From Rhytidiadelphus loreus (taxonomy: Eukaryota; Streptophyta; Bryopsida; Hypnales; Hylocomiaceae): 64,000 nucleotides of DNA. Below the pieces are notes generated by a model. The model was not told the DNA's origin. It did not search any database and worked only from the letters and a program-made list of their open reading frames with translations. The position numbers and the translations under genes are program-made. Below, piece by piece: positions 51,156 through 62,399 of this stretch (position 1 is the first letter of the stretch; every line of letters begins with the position of its first letter). Where the stretch lies: contig OX344762.1 in NCBI GenBank assembly GCA_947034895.1, forward strand, positions 30,608,760 to 30,672,759, read 5' to 3'.

Positions 51156-53223
51156 ATTGCCGTCTTTCCCCTTCAATGTGAATTGCAAGTTGTACCGTAA
51201 TTCATGACGTATTATATGCATGCAAGGAGTGCCCTCCCAAGCCTAGACAACATACACATTTTTTATGTGTGAAAGCCACTACAATTTAATACTAGTATTG
51301 ATATTGTATGTGATGTTTACATGGAAGGCGTCAACATTACTTGCACACCCTACACACAGCAGGCAGTAAAGCACCACTACCACAACATTACGAGGAAACC
51401 CTAACGCGATGTCTCTCTAGTTTAATGAATGTCCTTCCTCCACCCGCTGCCTACCCACTCAATCGTCGTGAAGGTAGTATTCTGCCTTCGTCTACATCTT
51501 AAAGCTCTTGAAGTCCGCGTGGCTGAACCCCATGACTTCCCTATTGCACTCCTTTCACAAGATATACAGTCCCGGATTTCATTTGTGGTGCACTAAGTAG
51601 CACTTTCATGTGCCCCTTGCAGGCCTTGGGTGCATCCTCCGCGCACTGGACCGCCCACACGCATCCGTGGTTGTGGATTCAAGCAATTTAGAGTGTGTGG
51701 CTCCGACAATGTCACCTTTGTAAGCACTTGCAATAAGTAAAAAGGACTCCAATCTCGCCTCACACCAAGTTGCCATTTGCATCACTAGTCCTGACGCAAT
51801 GTAAAGGAAAAACACGGCCAAAAACCTCCATGTAAAACCCTAGAAGTACCTGCGCAATCTACCATGTGTGTTTTCCTTTGTCTGTACCATGTGTCGTCAA
51901 TGCGCATGATCCCCAATTTCGTAGTTGAGGCTCAGTCGTGGACTTTAGCTCTTGTCGTCGTTGCTTACAGAATTGCATTGTTTCCATCTTAATCTCACCC
52001 ACACACAATTGACCACATCAGCCATCTTTCCATAGAAACTTCCCCAAAAGCCCACCAATGACTATTTTAGTCATCTTTAAGTGACAACAAAGTCATTGAA
52101 GTCACGTCAGAGTCATTGGATTTGACCTTTGTGAACAACAATGGATGTTGCGGGAGTGAATGAAACTGCACTTCAAAACTCTTCATTGCCTAGTCGCCAC
52201 CACAATTGCCTAATGACTTCCAAAATTGGAGTCAAAGAGCGCCAATGCAATTACAAAGGTTGAATCATTTTCTAATGAAACTGGACAGTCACATTGCAGT
52301 CATTGTTGGTGTCAATTTCTTGTAGTGAAGCCTTGAAGAACAATGTTTTTGTCCAGACTTGCAAAAAAATTGAATTCATAAGCAATGAATATATGACCAA
52401 TATACTCTTTCAATAAATTTTATATCTTTTACAAACGCTTTATTATTTCTTAAATAGCCCCCAACTAAACCCGACTTTTGTAATTTGTGGGGATTTTAGT
52501 AAAAAAATTAGCCCCTAAAAGAAAAATTAGATTTGAAAATTGGGATCTAAGCTCTTCTTCTAAATTATATTACAATCTTTTTGTTGCATTTCCTTGTGTT
52601 TGTATTAGATCAAACTATCAAAGAATTTATTTTTCTTACAACGTAGTTGATGCATTGATTGACCATCACTTTGAAGATCACAAAAAATAAAGCTTGAAGT
52701 ATAAATTGCAACCAATTATTTAATTAAATTCTTTGACTTGAGACTATAATATGTTGTTCAAAAATAGTGGTAAAAATCTTGTCTCTTGTTGTCAAAACAT
52801 GAATCAAACATGGTTTAAAAGTTCTATTTTGGCTAGCTCTTTGGTCTTTATCTCTTTAAAGACAAAGAAGCCCAACCCATAAATGGCAACCTATTTAACA
52901 TTTTTGAAGAGTTTACGTAGGCATTTCAAGTTGTTCAAATGATTTATTTTTTGGACTAATACATACTATGTTCTTCACTCAATCTAAAAATCCTTTTTAA
53001 AAACCTCCATTTAAATTATACAAACTACAATATGGTCAAGAAAAATAGTCATTATTGTTATTTTTTTAAATCCTCTCTATTTAAAGAGTTTAGAGGTCAG
53101 AGGAGCTTCAAAGGGGAGTGTACGTCTCCAAAATTGATTCTTAAAATTCACGAGATTCTCAAAATCCAGTCTCTAAATGCAATTTCGACTTCGAATTCAG
53201 GAACCCCTCATTTCAAAAATTGA

Positions 53224-53250
53224 TGACGTAATCACAGATTGATGACGTAA
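53224..53250 (+). promoter_or_regulatory. Paired TGACGTAA bZIP-type sites
   Basis: A 13-base direct repeat ATTGATGACGTAA occurs twice, 19 bases apart, giving two TGACGTAA boxes (53224-53231, 53243-53250). TGACG pairs are as-1-like targets of TGA bZIP factors. They lie just before the ATG at 53269, so they may sit in a promoter or short leader. Confidence 0.45.
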
Positions 53251-53268
53251 ACCACCAGCCAGACGACC

Positions 53269-53464
53269 ATGGCTCTCAAATGTAGCGCCAGCTTTTCTCC
53301 GACCACTGCCTCTGGGGTGATGCAACTGCAGAGCTTGCAATTCTATAAAAACCATCGCCAGTTGCGGCAGTTTGCACGAGTTAGAATTCGAGCATTAAGA
53401 GTAGCGAGTGCTCATCAAAAAGCTGTGATTAGGGCTGCGCAAGACCTAATCGACTGGGATTCAG
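53269..53464 (+). CDS. Candidate alternative first exon with transit-like peptide
   Basis: An ATG opens 65 codons plus one base and ends at a GT donor (TTCAG|GTTCGT). The peptide is poor in acids until its end and rich in Ser, Arg, Ala and Gln (MALKCSASFSPTTAS, RVRIRALRVASAH), like a plastid or mitochondrial presequence. Its phase (one spare base) fits the internal acceptor after 54091 in the phosphatase exon, giving DWDS joined to VLFDVDGTL. It may instead be the first exon of an unrelated or lost gene, since I do not recognise the peptide itself. Confidence 0.4.
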
Positions 53465-53994
53465 GTTCGTTACAATTCATCTCATTGACGATGTCGTTTT
53501 TATGTGTAAATTGTGTATTCACGGGTGTCTTCTCTACCTTGTTTCTCGAGGTCACTTTTTGGTAAGTTTGTAAGGAACTGCGCAAGAGCTGGCATTTGGT
53601 TGACGATTCAGGAAGTGATCACTGTATACTGCTTGCGCAATTCGTCGTTTGTTCTCGGAAGAGATTTTGTATTTGTCATGTAATTAGGAGTCAAATTCTT
53701 TAAGAATCATTTGAAAGCAACTGAAGGACTTACCTCAGCGGCAAATTATGTCAACAACGATTGTCGTTTTACGATACCACGGGGATCAATGCGGAGGTCC
53801 CCGTTGCTACATGTGTCCCAACTTGTCAAAGCCATTGGCTATATGATGATAACCAATTCGATCCGAGACTTTTCATGGCGAGTTAGATCCTAAACGTCAC
53901 GCTCGTACCATTGGCTTTTATTAGGAGGGGTACTCGTTCCTGTTATGATTTGAGATTTTGATAGGATCGGAAATCAACTGGCTTAGGGTTTGCA

Positions 53995-56161
53995 ATGTCA
54001 TCGCTGCCTCTGATTTCCTCCTGCTTCTGTTGTCGTCGTCGTACAGAACCGAAGAATCGTCAGCTTCCACGTATTTGCTGTGTTCAAGCAGTTTTATTCG
54101 ACGTTGATGGTACCTTGGTGGACTCCGACCCCCTTCATTACCTTGCTTTTCGTGATATGTTGGTAGAGGTAAGCTTGCGAAACTCTTTGCCAGTTCGATC
54201 TATTGAATTACGGAATTTGTCTTTGCTGTGTTTAGTGGGATCGTTGAAAATCAAACACCGAGATGCACAACGATGCAATGTGGGACCGGGAAGCTAGGTT
54301 TTTAGACGACATTCTTTTTGAAAAATTTATTGTCATGAAGGAACAAGGTTTTCAGTATAATTAGACTGTTTCGAGATTATGTAGACAAAATCATATGGAA
54401 ATTCTCCCCATGACTAATGGGAAGGTCCCCAATGATCACGGTGATCATACGGAGGCTTCCGCATCGAAATCTATGTGTGATACTATGATCACAAAGAGGC
54501 CTCCCATGAATCAAATCTTGGAGAATATTTTCATTTTGACATTGTTTTTAGCTCCTGTAATAGTCTGATTTTACTTCAAATCTCGTTATTATAAGACCGG
54601 AAGGGTGATAAATGGATTTCACTTGAATGTTATTTGTTGGCAGATTGGTTACAATGGTGGAACGCCCATAACAAAGGAATTTTATAGCGACTCCATTAGT
54701 GGAAAGCACGGCTTAGAAGTCGGTAAAATCCTCTTCCCCGATTGGGATCAACAGCGACGAAACCAATTCCTAAAGGAGAAAGAAGCTCGTTTCAGAAGGT
54801 CATACTTTCTTCTCATCTGATCTTTTCTAGAAAGCAGAACCTGGTATTTTTTGCTAAATCACCGTCAGTCAAGGTTTTCAATAAATTTCGATTGTTTTCG
54901 GAATTTTCGACAGCATCAAAAGAAAATCTTCCCTATGGTTCATGAAGTCTCCCTACGGTTATAGTGGTCAAATGGAGGCCTCTCCCTACGTACCATGGCA
55001 GGCTTCTGCATGATCACTCTGACCGTAGGGAGACCTCTCCATGAACCATGGCAAATATTCTCTTTTTGATATCTAAAATATCCTGAAACAATCTAACTTT
55101 ACTAAATATGAGGCTTCTTGTAGACGAAATCCTTCTATGTGCCAATATGTCATTTCTAAATCTGCGAACCATGTCGAGCAGTCTAGCAGCTAATCATCTG
55201 GATCCTGTTGCCGGTCTTCATCGACTGGCAGATTGGATTAAGAAGAAGGGTTTCCATCGAGCTGCAGTTACAAATGCTCCACGTGCTAGTGCAGAACAGA
55301 TGATTGCTGCAGTTGGTCTGTCGGATTTCTTTGAATATGTTGTGATCGGAAGTGAATGCGAAAGGGCCAAGCCATTTCCGGATCCTTATTTGAAGGGTCT
55401 TGAGCACTTCGGAGTATCGGCACAAAATGCATTTGCTTTTGAGGTCAGTCGATCTTTGCACTCATGACCATCTTGTCAGGACTCAGGGAACTATGTCAAC
55501 ACGTTTGACTGTGGATTTGAAACCACCAGCACTTTAGAAAACCCACTCCCCAAGAGGTGTTCTTCATAAATTTGATGAGCTACAGCTCAGCACTCCCAAA
55601 ATTCTTGTCTTGTGAAGAGCAAGATGTGTGGAAATTTGTCCTCCATGTAAGAAAAAATTAGGGAATCCTTGTAAATTAAAGTGTTTTTTGCAGAACTATT
55701 CATTGAAATTGTATTGAGGGCAAATTGGTAAAAAATCACAACGAGGCTATCTCATCAAATTGGTTTTGGTGTCGGATCTTAAAATTGGGTTTACGATCAC
55801 CGTCATGTGGCTCCCAAGTCCGAGCGTTCTATGGTTTTGAACTTCTTCCTTTACTGCTTCTTCATTGCTCTTTATTCGTCCTGGGACTAACTTCCCTTGC
55901 ATGCGAGTACTTTGTGTTGCTATAATGCTGTTGTTATAAATGGCATGCAATTCCCCATGGTTTGGGTGCTATGGTCACTGATAAGTTATGCTTCTCTGTT
56001 TGTAGGACTCTCCTGTAGGATTGAGCGCAGCAGTTGCCGCTGGATTGCCGGTTGTGGGGATCACAACAGGAAATCCTGGGCCTGCTCTTATTGCTGCAGG
56101 GGCAGCATTTCTCATCAAGGATTATGATGATCCTGCATTGTGGAAGAGGTTGGAGAAATAG
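53995..56161 (+). CDS. HAD-superfamily phosphatase, Sgpp-like
   Basis: Four exons: 53995-54168, 54644-54798, 55182-55443, 56006-56161; 248 residues, close to Arabidopsis SGPP (a broad sugar-phosphate and glycerol phosphatase). All HAD motifs are visible: motif I DVDGTLVDSD with Asp36 and Asp38 (residues 36-45), motif II in AVTNAP, motif III Lys in ERAKPFPDPY, and motif IV as FEDSPVGLSAAVAAGLP across the last splice. The cap region (IGYNGGTPITKEFY, ISGKHGLEV) matches the SGPP group. The N-terminus encoded at 53995 is Cys/Arg-rich and unlike SGPP, so this may be one of two alternative starts. Introns 1 and 2 hold related palindromic MITEs. It ends about 780 bases from the convergent LRR gene. 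Confidence 0.9.
54361..54568. mobile_element. Fold-back MITE in phosphatase intron 1
   Basis: Long imperfect inverted ends (TTAGACTG ... TAGTCTGA) with internal matching stretches such as ATTCTCC and its complement. The same layout recurs in the next intron at 54884-55097. Confidence 0.65.
54884..55097. mobile_element. Related fold-back MITE in phosphatase intron 2
   Basis: Inverted repeat, with CCCTATGGTTCATG and GTCTCCCTACGGT on the left matching ACCGTAGGGAGAC and CATGAACCATGG on the right. Outer ends resemble the copy at 54361-54568. Confidence 0.7.
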
Positions 56162-56943
56162 GCATTGGATGCTTTGTGGTTGACCTCGCTCTTCTGAGAA
56201 TTTTGGGAACCCGGATGAGCCAGCTCGTTGTTTTATAGAGATTGAGAAGTATGTGGATTCTGTAATTCACTGCTCTATGCATACGGATATTTTGATCTTG
56301 ATGATGTACGTGCAATAGGACATGCTGCGTTGGCTGTTGGTTAACCATGTGCTTTGAGTGTTGGTCACATTACAGGAACGCACACCATTTTCGACTTTCA
56401 ACTGTATCCTATCTTTCAATCACACTAATCTTTTAGGCCAGATTTATTTGTCTTTTACTTCCCATCTCGTTTCATATCTGAAGGATGTGAACACAAACAC
56501 CACTTGGCTTTGATTCTGATATAATATGGCAGTTTCTCACATCCTCATGATTGCATTTGTAAGCACGCACGCACGCGTATCCAGCAGTTCAGGGCAACTC
56601 GATTTATATGTTCAGAATCAAGCAACATTTATTCATAAATACCGGTATGCGGGAGCTACATACATTCATCCGCTTCCGGCATCAGGTTCAGGTTTACGAT
56701 GCAAGTTTTGAAAACTACGTTTCCTGAGGATCGATCTGTCAACAAAATTTTCCGATTCCAGCTCACATGTGGAGCGAACTTCAGCTAAGGTACATATTTG
56801 AACAGTTGAAGAATTGGAAATCTGCTTAATAGTTGAACATTTCTGAATTGATTGAATTCTATCCTAATCGACATCACAGCGCAAAATAAATACTTTTTTC
56901 AGCCAGCCCCTGGCAATGGATTAATTTCCGTGATAATCACGAA

Positions 56944-59045
56944 CTAGCAGGGGTTGGAAAGAGGAAAACCACAGAGTCCTGGGTTTCCGGGACGGAAAGC
57001 ACTCTCATCAAGGTTTCGATAACCTACTGGAATCGGACCTGCAGACACACAAATCAACGAGACCGTAAGCGAGCGTCCCGTCTTTACACCATTTTCACCA
57101 ATTCCTTCTGAATTTGGACTCAGGTAGTTACCCGTTTGCAGTTCTGACAAAAATGGTGAATTGCATCCTTTCTAAACAAACAGGAATCAGGATTTAATTT
57201 CAAATTAATTCATTGCAAAAGGGATGGAGTGACAACCACCGATTCCATACCTGTGAGCAAATTGTTGGTGAGATTGACTGGATCAATCGCAATAGGGTCC
57301 GATGGGCCCCAATTCGAAGGAATGGGCCCGGTGATTTTATTATTTTGCAGCTGAATGAAAAAGAGGTCCGGAATATCGCCAATCTCTCGAGGAAGAGGAC
57401 CCGTAATCCGGTTGTTGTTAGCATACAACCACATCAACTTCTTCATCTTCCCAAGCTCCTTCGGCAAGGCGCCAGACAACACATTCTGGCTCAAGTCCAA
57501 ATACGTCATCGAAACAAAGTTCCCAAAGCAGGCCGGAATTTTTCCAGACAGCTTATTCGCTTTGAGTTGCAGATAGATCAGCCCCTTGATGTTGCAGAGC
57601 TCCGTAACAATCGACCCGGAGAATTCGTTTGAGTTCAAGTTCAAGTCCGGGGTCGCCAGACTGCCCAACCACTTCGGAAGGGACCCGGTGACCTGCAAGA
57701 GTTTCCATTCAATTGGCGAATGTAAGTTAAGATCATGGCAACAGTTTTTGTACAATTGTAAAGTAGAGGCTCCATTAACCATGCAATACATTAGATTCTC
57801 CATTGACCATGCAGGTGAACTTTGATTTGTGGTTTAGTAAAAATAAAAATCTCAAGAGACATTGAATGAGCTCGGTCCTTGCAAGTGATTTTTTCGCTTA
57901 ACACAGACTAAATTACAAAATTTAAGACGAAACAAGGTTCTAGATTGTTGGAAGGAAAGACTAAAGTTCACCTGTATGGTGAATGGAACCTCTTCCTTGC
58001 TGTATGGTGAATGGAAACTACATTAATAAACTTCAAATTATATCTGTCCTAGACTCTAGTAATCAAACCTCACTCTTTCTGCTAAAGTAAGTGGCTTACC
58101 TTGTTGCGGGAGTAATCGAACCGAGTGAGTTTCTTCAACAGCGTGACCTTGGAAGATCCCAAAGTGGGTGCCTGGTTGAACCAAAGCTCCAGGACCCTGA
58201 GGTTCTTGAGATTGGCGATGGCGTCCGGCATTCCCCCCGAGAATTTGTTACCGTTGATTCGAAGCTCCGTGAGTTGGACGAGGTTGCCGAGCTCCTTCGG
58301 AAGGAAGCCGCTGAACTCGCAGCCGTCCAGGTTGAGGTAGTTCAGGTTGGTGAGAGAGAAGAAGACGGCGGGGATGGGCAGCTTGAGCCTTATCTGGACG
58401 TTGATGAGGGTGAGTGCTTTCAGAGTGGTTTTGAAAGTGGCCAGCGGGAGTCCAAACTGGTTGGAGATTTTAGCAATGAGGTAATCTCCGTTGGGACCAC
58501 AGTCCCGGCAACCGGCCTCCAGACGAACTTCTGTCACCTTCGCGGCCGCGTCACACGTAAATAATCCCCTGCGCAACCCAACATTTGAACAAAATCAATG
58601 AGTCAGCATTCAAGAAAATCTCGAGATAGTCAATCATATTAGTAAATCAAACCTTGACTTCTCCTATCACTTGTAACCTCATATACATTCCTCAAAATGG
58701 CGCATCAGTCGCCCAAGTAAACCTCGGATCCCCACAGGTTCCAGTGTTTGAAGCTCTGCAACTAGAATCATGTCAAGAATATGCATATGATCCACCATTT
58801 GTGGAAGTTCATGAGTCAGTACTCCACAGAGAGTGACAGAATAGTACCGGCCAAGTGCAGCAATCTTCAGTAGTCTTCCAGTTGGTAAGGAGTCCCGACG
58901 CATCCACCATCTGATTCTTGAATGCGAGCAGAGCGTCTCGGGATTGAGGAGAGCACGCCGCCGCCCAAGTGCCAGAAATCCCGCATGTGCACAACAGCAG
59001 CACTACCTGCAGGCCAATCAATCCCAGCTGCTCCTGTCGCTTCAT
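56944..59045 (-). CDS. Secreted leucine-rich repeat protein
   Basis: Minus-strand exons: 59045 to about 58848 or 58828, 58568-58100, 57692-57251, 57143-56944; roughly 440 residues. The start encodes a signal peptide (MKRQEQLGLIGLQVVLLLC) and an LRRNT_2 cap with paired Cys (ACSPQSRDALLAFK, EDCCTW). About nine plant extracellular LRRs follow, such as LNYLNLDGCEFSGFLPKELG, LVQLTELRINGNKFSGGMPD and MTYLDLSQNVLSGALPKELG. The C-terminus FRPGNPGLCGFPL ends soon after, with no transmembrane helix or kinase, so a wall or apoplast protein of the PGIP/receptor-like type is likely. Odd points: the best donor of exon 1 (after 58848) does not match the phase of exon 2, while a weaker one (after 58828) does. 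A 51-base stretch in the last exon could be a tiny intron. A damaged gene is possible. Confidence 0.8.
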
Positions 59046-59828
59046 GGCGAATACTTCTTGGAAGATGAACAGCAAAGTCTACTGCGGGCACGCACTCTCC
59101 AAAAGAACCTGTCGAATTAAGATGGAAGCTCCGAATTGAAGGTGATGAGCGAGCGAGCGAGCTTGCAGAGTCGAATGGGCGTCAAGGGAGTTGTAATTTG
59201 TTGACCTGTGATGATTCTGGTTAGGGTGGAAGGGGGAAGGGGGGGATTGTACGTTATTATAATTCCAGCTGTAGATCTGCCTGAGGCAACACGATGCCGT
59301 GTTGTTCCGCCTGTGCCTGGAATCCTGGATCAGTACTTCCTACGAACTGGAGTACTGGACACCAATAGTCAACTTGACTGCCAGCGATGCTACTCCGAAA
59401 TGCGAGGGAGCCAGGGTCTGAAAGTCAACGCCACTTGCTTGTGCGGCGATCTGGCGACGTATACGTTCGTTCGTCGTATACAATTGTCGGTACTTTTGTC
59501 AACGGTTGCACCAAGCTCACTCCATAGTTCGGGTAAGTTTTTTGAGTTTGACCAGTTATTAATTTTCTCCAATTCCCATATTCATTGAACCATTTTTCCA
59601 AGTAATGCATTTATTTATGTTCTCTATTTCTTTTTACTCAAAATAGGAATTTATTACTCCACTAGATTTTATCACTCATTTTTCCCCAATGTTTTCAAAT
59701 TGCAACCAGTTTTTTTTTCCCAATTCCACCAACTAACTTTGAACTAGCCACCAATTAATCCTAAACATGGACTCACTCACGCAATTGGAATCACACATTT
59801 GAAAGATTTAATATTATTTTTCATTGTT

Positions 59829-60509
59829 TTAACCCCTAAAGGTTTGTATTATGTTTTCACCAAAAATGTTCCAAAATTGCTATTTCTAGTACATATACCA
59901 AATTTTAGGAAAAAAAACATTTTTGAACACATGTAACTATAGGATCTTGTAGTATGCTGGTTTGAGAAGATGTTGAAATTTTTTTAGAAATTTCCACCGT
60001 GTAGATTGCAAGATATTAGCATTTGAAGTGACAAAAATCTTATATTAGGCCCTCTGAAAATCCAGTTAGTTGCATAGTTGTACTTCACAAGGTCACATTT
60101 GTATGGAAAAATGTCCAAAATAGTTGTAATTCTTTGGATTCGTCCTTCAAGGCAAGTTGGCTACATGCTTGAAATTTTTCAGAGTATTTGGAATTGTACA
60201 ACATATAGGGAAAAAATAGTAAGTAGAAAGAAGTAGAGAATGATTTAAAAAACAAAATTGTTAAGAATTTAGTTATGAAATTGAAAAATGCCAATCCCAA
60301 TGGTTGTAATGTTGTAATAAACAAATTTATATTCTACAACTAATGTTTAGTTTTTTTTCCAAAAGTATTGGAAAATGAGTTCAATAAAGGACTTAGAAGT
60401 TTTTCTTAAAGTAGAGATTTCATAACTATCCATTAACTACCCACAACTAAAATTCCTCATGAATTTCATCTCATTAACCAAAATAGAATGATTCAAAGCT
60501 TTCCATGTA
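59829..60509 (+). mobile_element. TTAACCCCTAAA-family element 9, interrupted
   Basis: Starts TTAACCCCTAAAGG and is the inverse of 14305-15020 up to about 60490 (shared AATAGAATGATTCAA). The match then stops at 60510 where a CACTA-type end begins, so the element appears cut by a later insertion. Confidence 0.65.
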
Positions 60510-60543
60510 CACTAGAAGAAAAAGTAGGGTTTTGCGACTGCGG

Positions 60544-61310
60544 TTTGCAACTGGTTTGTAGTCGTATCGGACGTTTGCGACTTGGTGATATTCTGGAGTC
60601 CGCAGTCACAATGGACAAGTCGCATGAGTTGCACTGCAGTCGCGAGGTTGTTTGTCATTCCATAGGCAATGGAGAACTTCGTCGATGAACTGTTGTGACG
60701 TGGTTGCTGATGTGGTATTCACTGCCACGTAACTACATTTCACTCACTTGTGACTTGTTTTCAACTTGTATGCGACTTGATTGTAATTCATCTATAACTT
60801 CAGTGCCACTGCTATGCAACTTCATTTGAACTTCTGTTAGACTTCATGCAACTTTTTTGCAACTTTTTTGCAACTAGAATGCAACTTGTTTGCAACTTTA
60901 GTACAACTGAAATGCAACTTATTTGCAACTGGAATACAACTAGAATGCAACTGGAATGTAATTTTTTTCACTCCTATGTTCCAACTCTTGTACAACTGAA
61001 ATGCAACTTATTTCTAACTTTCGGAGAACTAGAATGCAACTCATTTGCAACTCCTATGCAACTAGGATGCGACTAGTTTGCAACTCCTGTGCAACTATTT
61101 GCAACTCTTGTGCAACTAGAATGCAACTTTTGTGCTACTGGATTGCAACTTTTGTGCTACTGAAATGCAACTTTTGTGCTACTAAATTGCAACTCTGTAC
61201 AACTGGAATGCAACTTCTCTGCTACTGGAATGCAACTTTTGTACAATTGGAAAGCAACTTATTTTCAACTTGTGTGCAACTATTATTTGCGACTACATTG
61301 TAACTTATTT
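60544..61310 (+). repeat. GCAACT degenerate array, ~11-base period
   Basis: Dozens of TGCAACT or close variants (TGCGACT, TACAACT, TGCTACT) follow each other at roughly 11-base steps, often pairing into 22-base units such as ATGCAACTTTTGTGCTACTG. Open frames across it (MQL.CN patterns) are a product of the repeat. Confidence 0.85.
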
Positions 61311-62399
61311 GCAACTTCTATCTATAGTAGTCTTTTCAAAATTTGTGCAACGCATTTGACAGCCTTACACTTCTTCTATACAACTCAATTATTACCCTTA
61401 TACATCTTATATTAATTTGTTTGCAAGTCTTGCAACACTCATGTAACTAACTGTAACAATGCTAAAATTAGAGAGTGCATTAGAATACTGCCATTTTTTA
61501 CAAAACAAAACAACTGCATGAAATAGTTATAAACCATTGGCATACACAGTGTGCACATGCTGCAAACAATATTTGTAAATGGTTCAATGTCTTTCAAATA
61601 CATCATTGATCATGATCCCTATTTATCACTAATTTTCAACTTCATTACAACTATTTTGCATCTACGAATTGGAACCTACATTGCAACTACATGACAAGTA
61701 CACTACAACTACTGTGTAATTTCAATTACTTAACCACCTACTAGTGCAGAGCATTATTTTATTCTTGTTAGTCCTTTTCAAACAAATGCAAAAAGTAATC
61801 GGGATCTGGACATTATGACCATTAATAGCAGCTGGATGACAAGAAACGTATATTGGGAAAGGTGTAACTCGATCATTTTTTCCTAGTAAAAATACAGACG
61901 AAGACCTAGTTTTGAGAATACGTCGATCAGCTTGATTCACAAAAAAATATCCATAGAGAGGATAGTCTCATAGGAGTACAAGAAGACTATAGCCAACTCC
62001 AAGTTCCAATTTCTAGAGAGTCTCTTACTATTCCTTTGTTGTTCCTTCAAGTGGTTGTATGGCAGCAACTAGCTCTGCTACTTTGGCATCTCGATGCAAT
62101 TCCATCTATGTCTTCTGATAGTCACTAGAATCCATGTCGACCAAATTCTACTCACATGCATCCAAAGTCACACAGTCAATGTGAGGTCATGAAGACAATT
62201 CAATGCAGAATTAAAATTCATTTAACATTAAAGACGAGCAAAACCAGCAACAAACTGAACATGAGAGGGCTAGAACTTGCAACTGAAGTCAAGAAACAAA
62301 AGAAATTCAAAATGATGCAGTTCGAGAGACGAATCTATGTTTTACAATTCTTCTGTGCTCACGTTTGTACAAAGCTCAATTATTCAACTCAAGAAGGCA

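Larger units (their letters stand above)
47300..53220. other. Gene-poor region between LEA and phosphatase genes
   Basis: Contains a GC-richer unrecognised patch at 47720-48250, the G-tract, a hairpin, the AGGTGGGCACC element and CATTAG copy G. Otherwise AT-rich. Confidence 0.45.

Noticed and set aside
59208..59588. 126-codon open frame upstream of the LRR gene
   Set aside because: No resemblance to a known protein; it lies in the divergent promoter region of the LRR gene.
60846..61303. Open frames of 76 and 100 codons rich in MQL/CN/AT
   Set aside because: They follow the GCAACT array and exist in several frames; a repeat artefact, not a protein.
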